A model generated the notes under the pieces. The model was given only the letters and a program-made list of their open reading frames with translations. It had not been told where the DNA came from and ran no database searches. The position numbers were made by a program, and so were the translations under genes. Positions 14,162 to 14,251 of a DNA stretch of 14,251 bases are shown here, one piece after another; position 1 is the first letter of the stretch, and the number at the start of each line of letters is the position of its first letter. The stretch is from JAXLVB01 sp044228045. GTDB lineage: Bacteria; Bacteroidota; Bacteroidia; Cytophagales; Spirosomataceae. The DNA lies in contig JBGAVQ010000137.1 of assembly GCA_044228045.1 (NCBI GenBank), positions 1 to 14,251 of the forward strand, in the 5' to 3' direction.

Positions 14162-14251
14162 CATTTGAATGAGTTTCATCGCTTGAAATCAACCTCGCTC
14201 GCCCCAACCTGCTACTGAAATAGTTTTAACGGTGCATTAACTTTCGACAAG
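14162..14251. other. Non-coding edge sequence
   Basis: No coding frame or RNA gene is visible in these last 90 bases. A short inverted pair tttca/tgaaa lies within the first 30 bases. The next gene begins beyond the window. Confidence 0.4.

Overview
The window looks like a chromosomal accessory region of a Bacteroidota member, most likely a Cytophagia-type bacterium. The support is a secreted GH13 enzyme with a C-terminal type IX secretion (T9SS) sorting domain, a large YD-repeat/Rhs protein of the Bacteroidetes type, almost no Shine-Dalgarno sequences, and TAnnTTTG-like promoter boxes. No rRNA, tRNA or CRISPR array was seen.

Left part (1-5020): the 3' end of a polymorphic toxin locus. A large Rhs/YD-repeat gene, open from the window edge, has a GC-rich repeat core ending in an Rhs-associated core domain and DPNG. 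It then switches to a visibly AT-richer tail that ends in a small nuclease-like toxin domain (GIY-YIG/URI-like, my inference). Four bases later comes an AT-rich immunity gene that resembles Imm9. Twenty-eight bases after that begins a complete IS4-family (IS50/Tn5-like) insertion sequence with 19-bp perfect terminal repeats. Its transposase start region carries a perfect 120-bp tandem duplication. The IS cuts the 3' end of a lipoprotein gene on the opposite strand.

Middle (5020-6116): gene debris and palindromes. The truncated lipoprotein gene overlaps a remnant of another minus-strand frame. A 53-bp paired-hairpin repeat runs into that remnant; a second copy lies at 14109-14161. Next comes a region of nested inverted repeats bounded by 12-bp direct repeats.

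Right-centre (6117-12731): ordinary chromosomal genes. They are an Omp85/BamA-like outer membrane protein (-), a Maf nucleotide pyrophosphatase (+), an exported protein of unknown function (-), a T9SS-secreted GH13 alpha-amylase-like enzyme (+), and a small helical protein followed by a clear intrinsic terminator.

Right end (12785-14251): a roughly 500-bp stretch without a convincing gene but with a strong 72-bp hairpin. It is followed by a strongly AT-rich gene with an SMI1/KNR4-like N-terminus and a TPR-like helix pair, possibly an orphan immunity-type protein, and then the second 53-bp repeat. The accessory features (toxin tail and immunity, IS, repeat elements, AT-rich cargo) sit on both sides of a conserved core. 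No new multi-gene system is firmly demonstrated. The best candidates for novelty are the structured 53-bp repeat, the toxin tip with its immunity gene, and the 13292-14098 protein.
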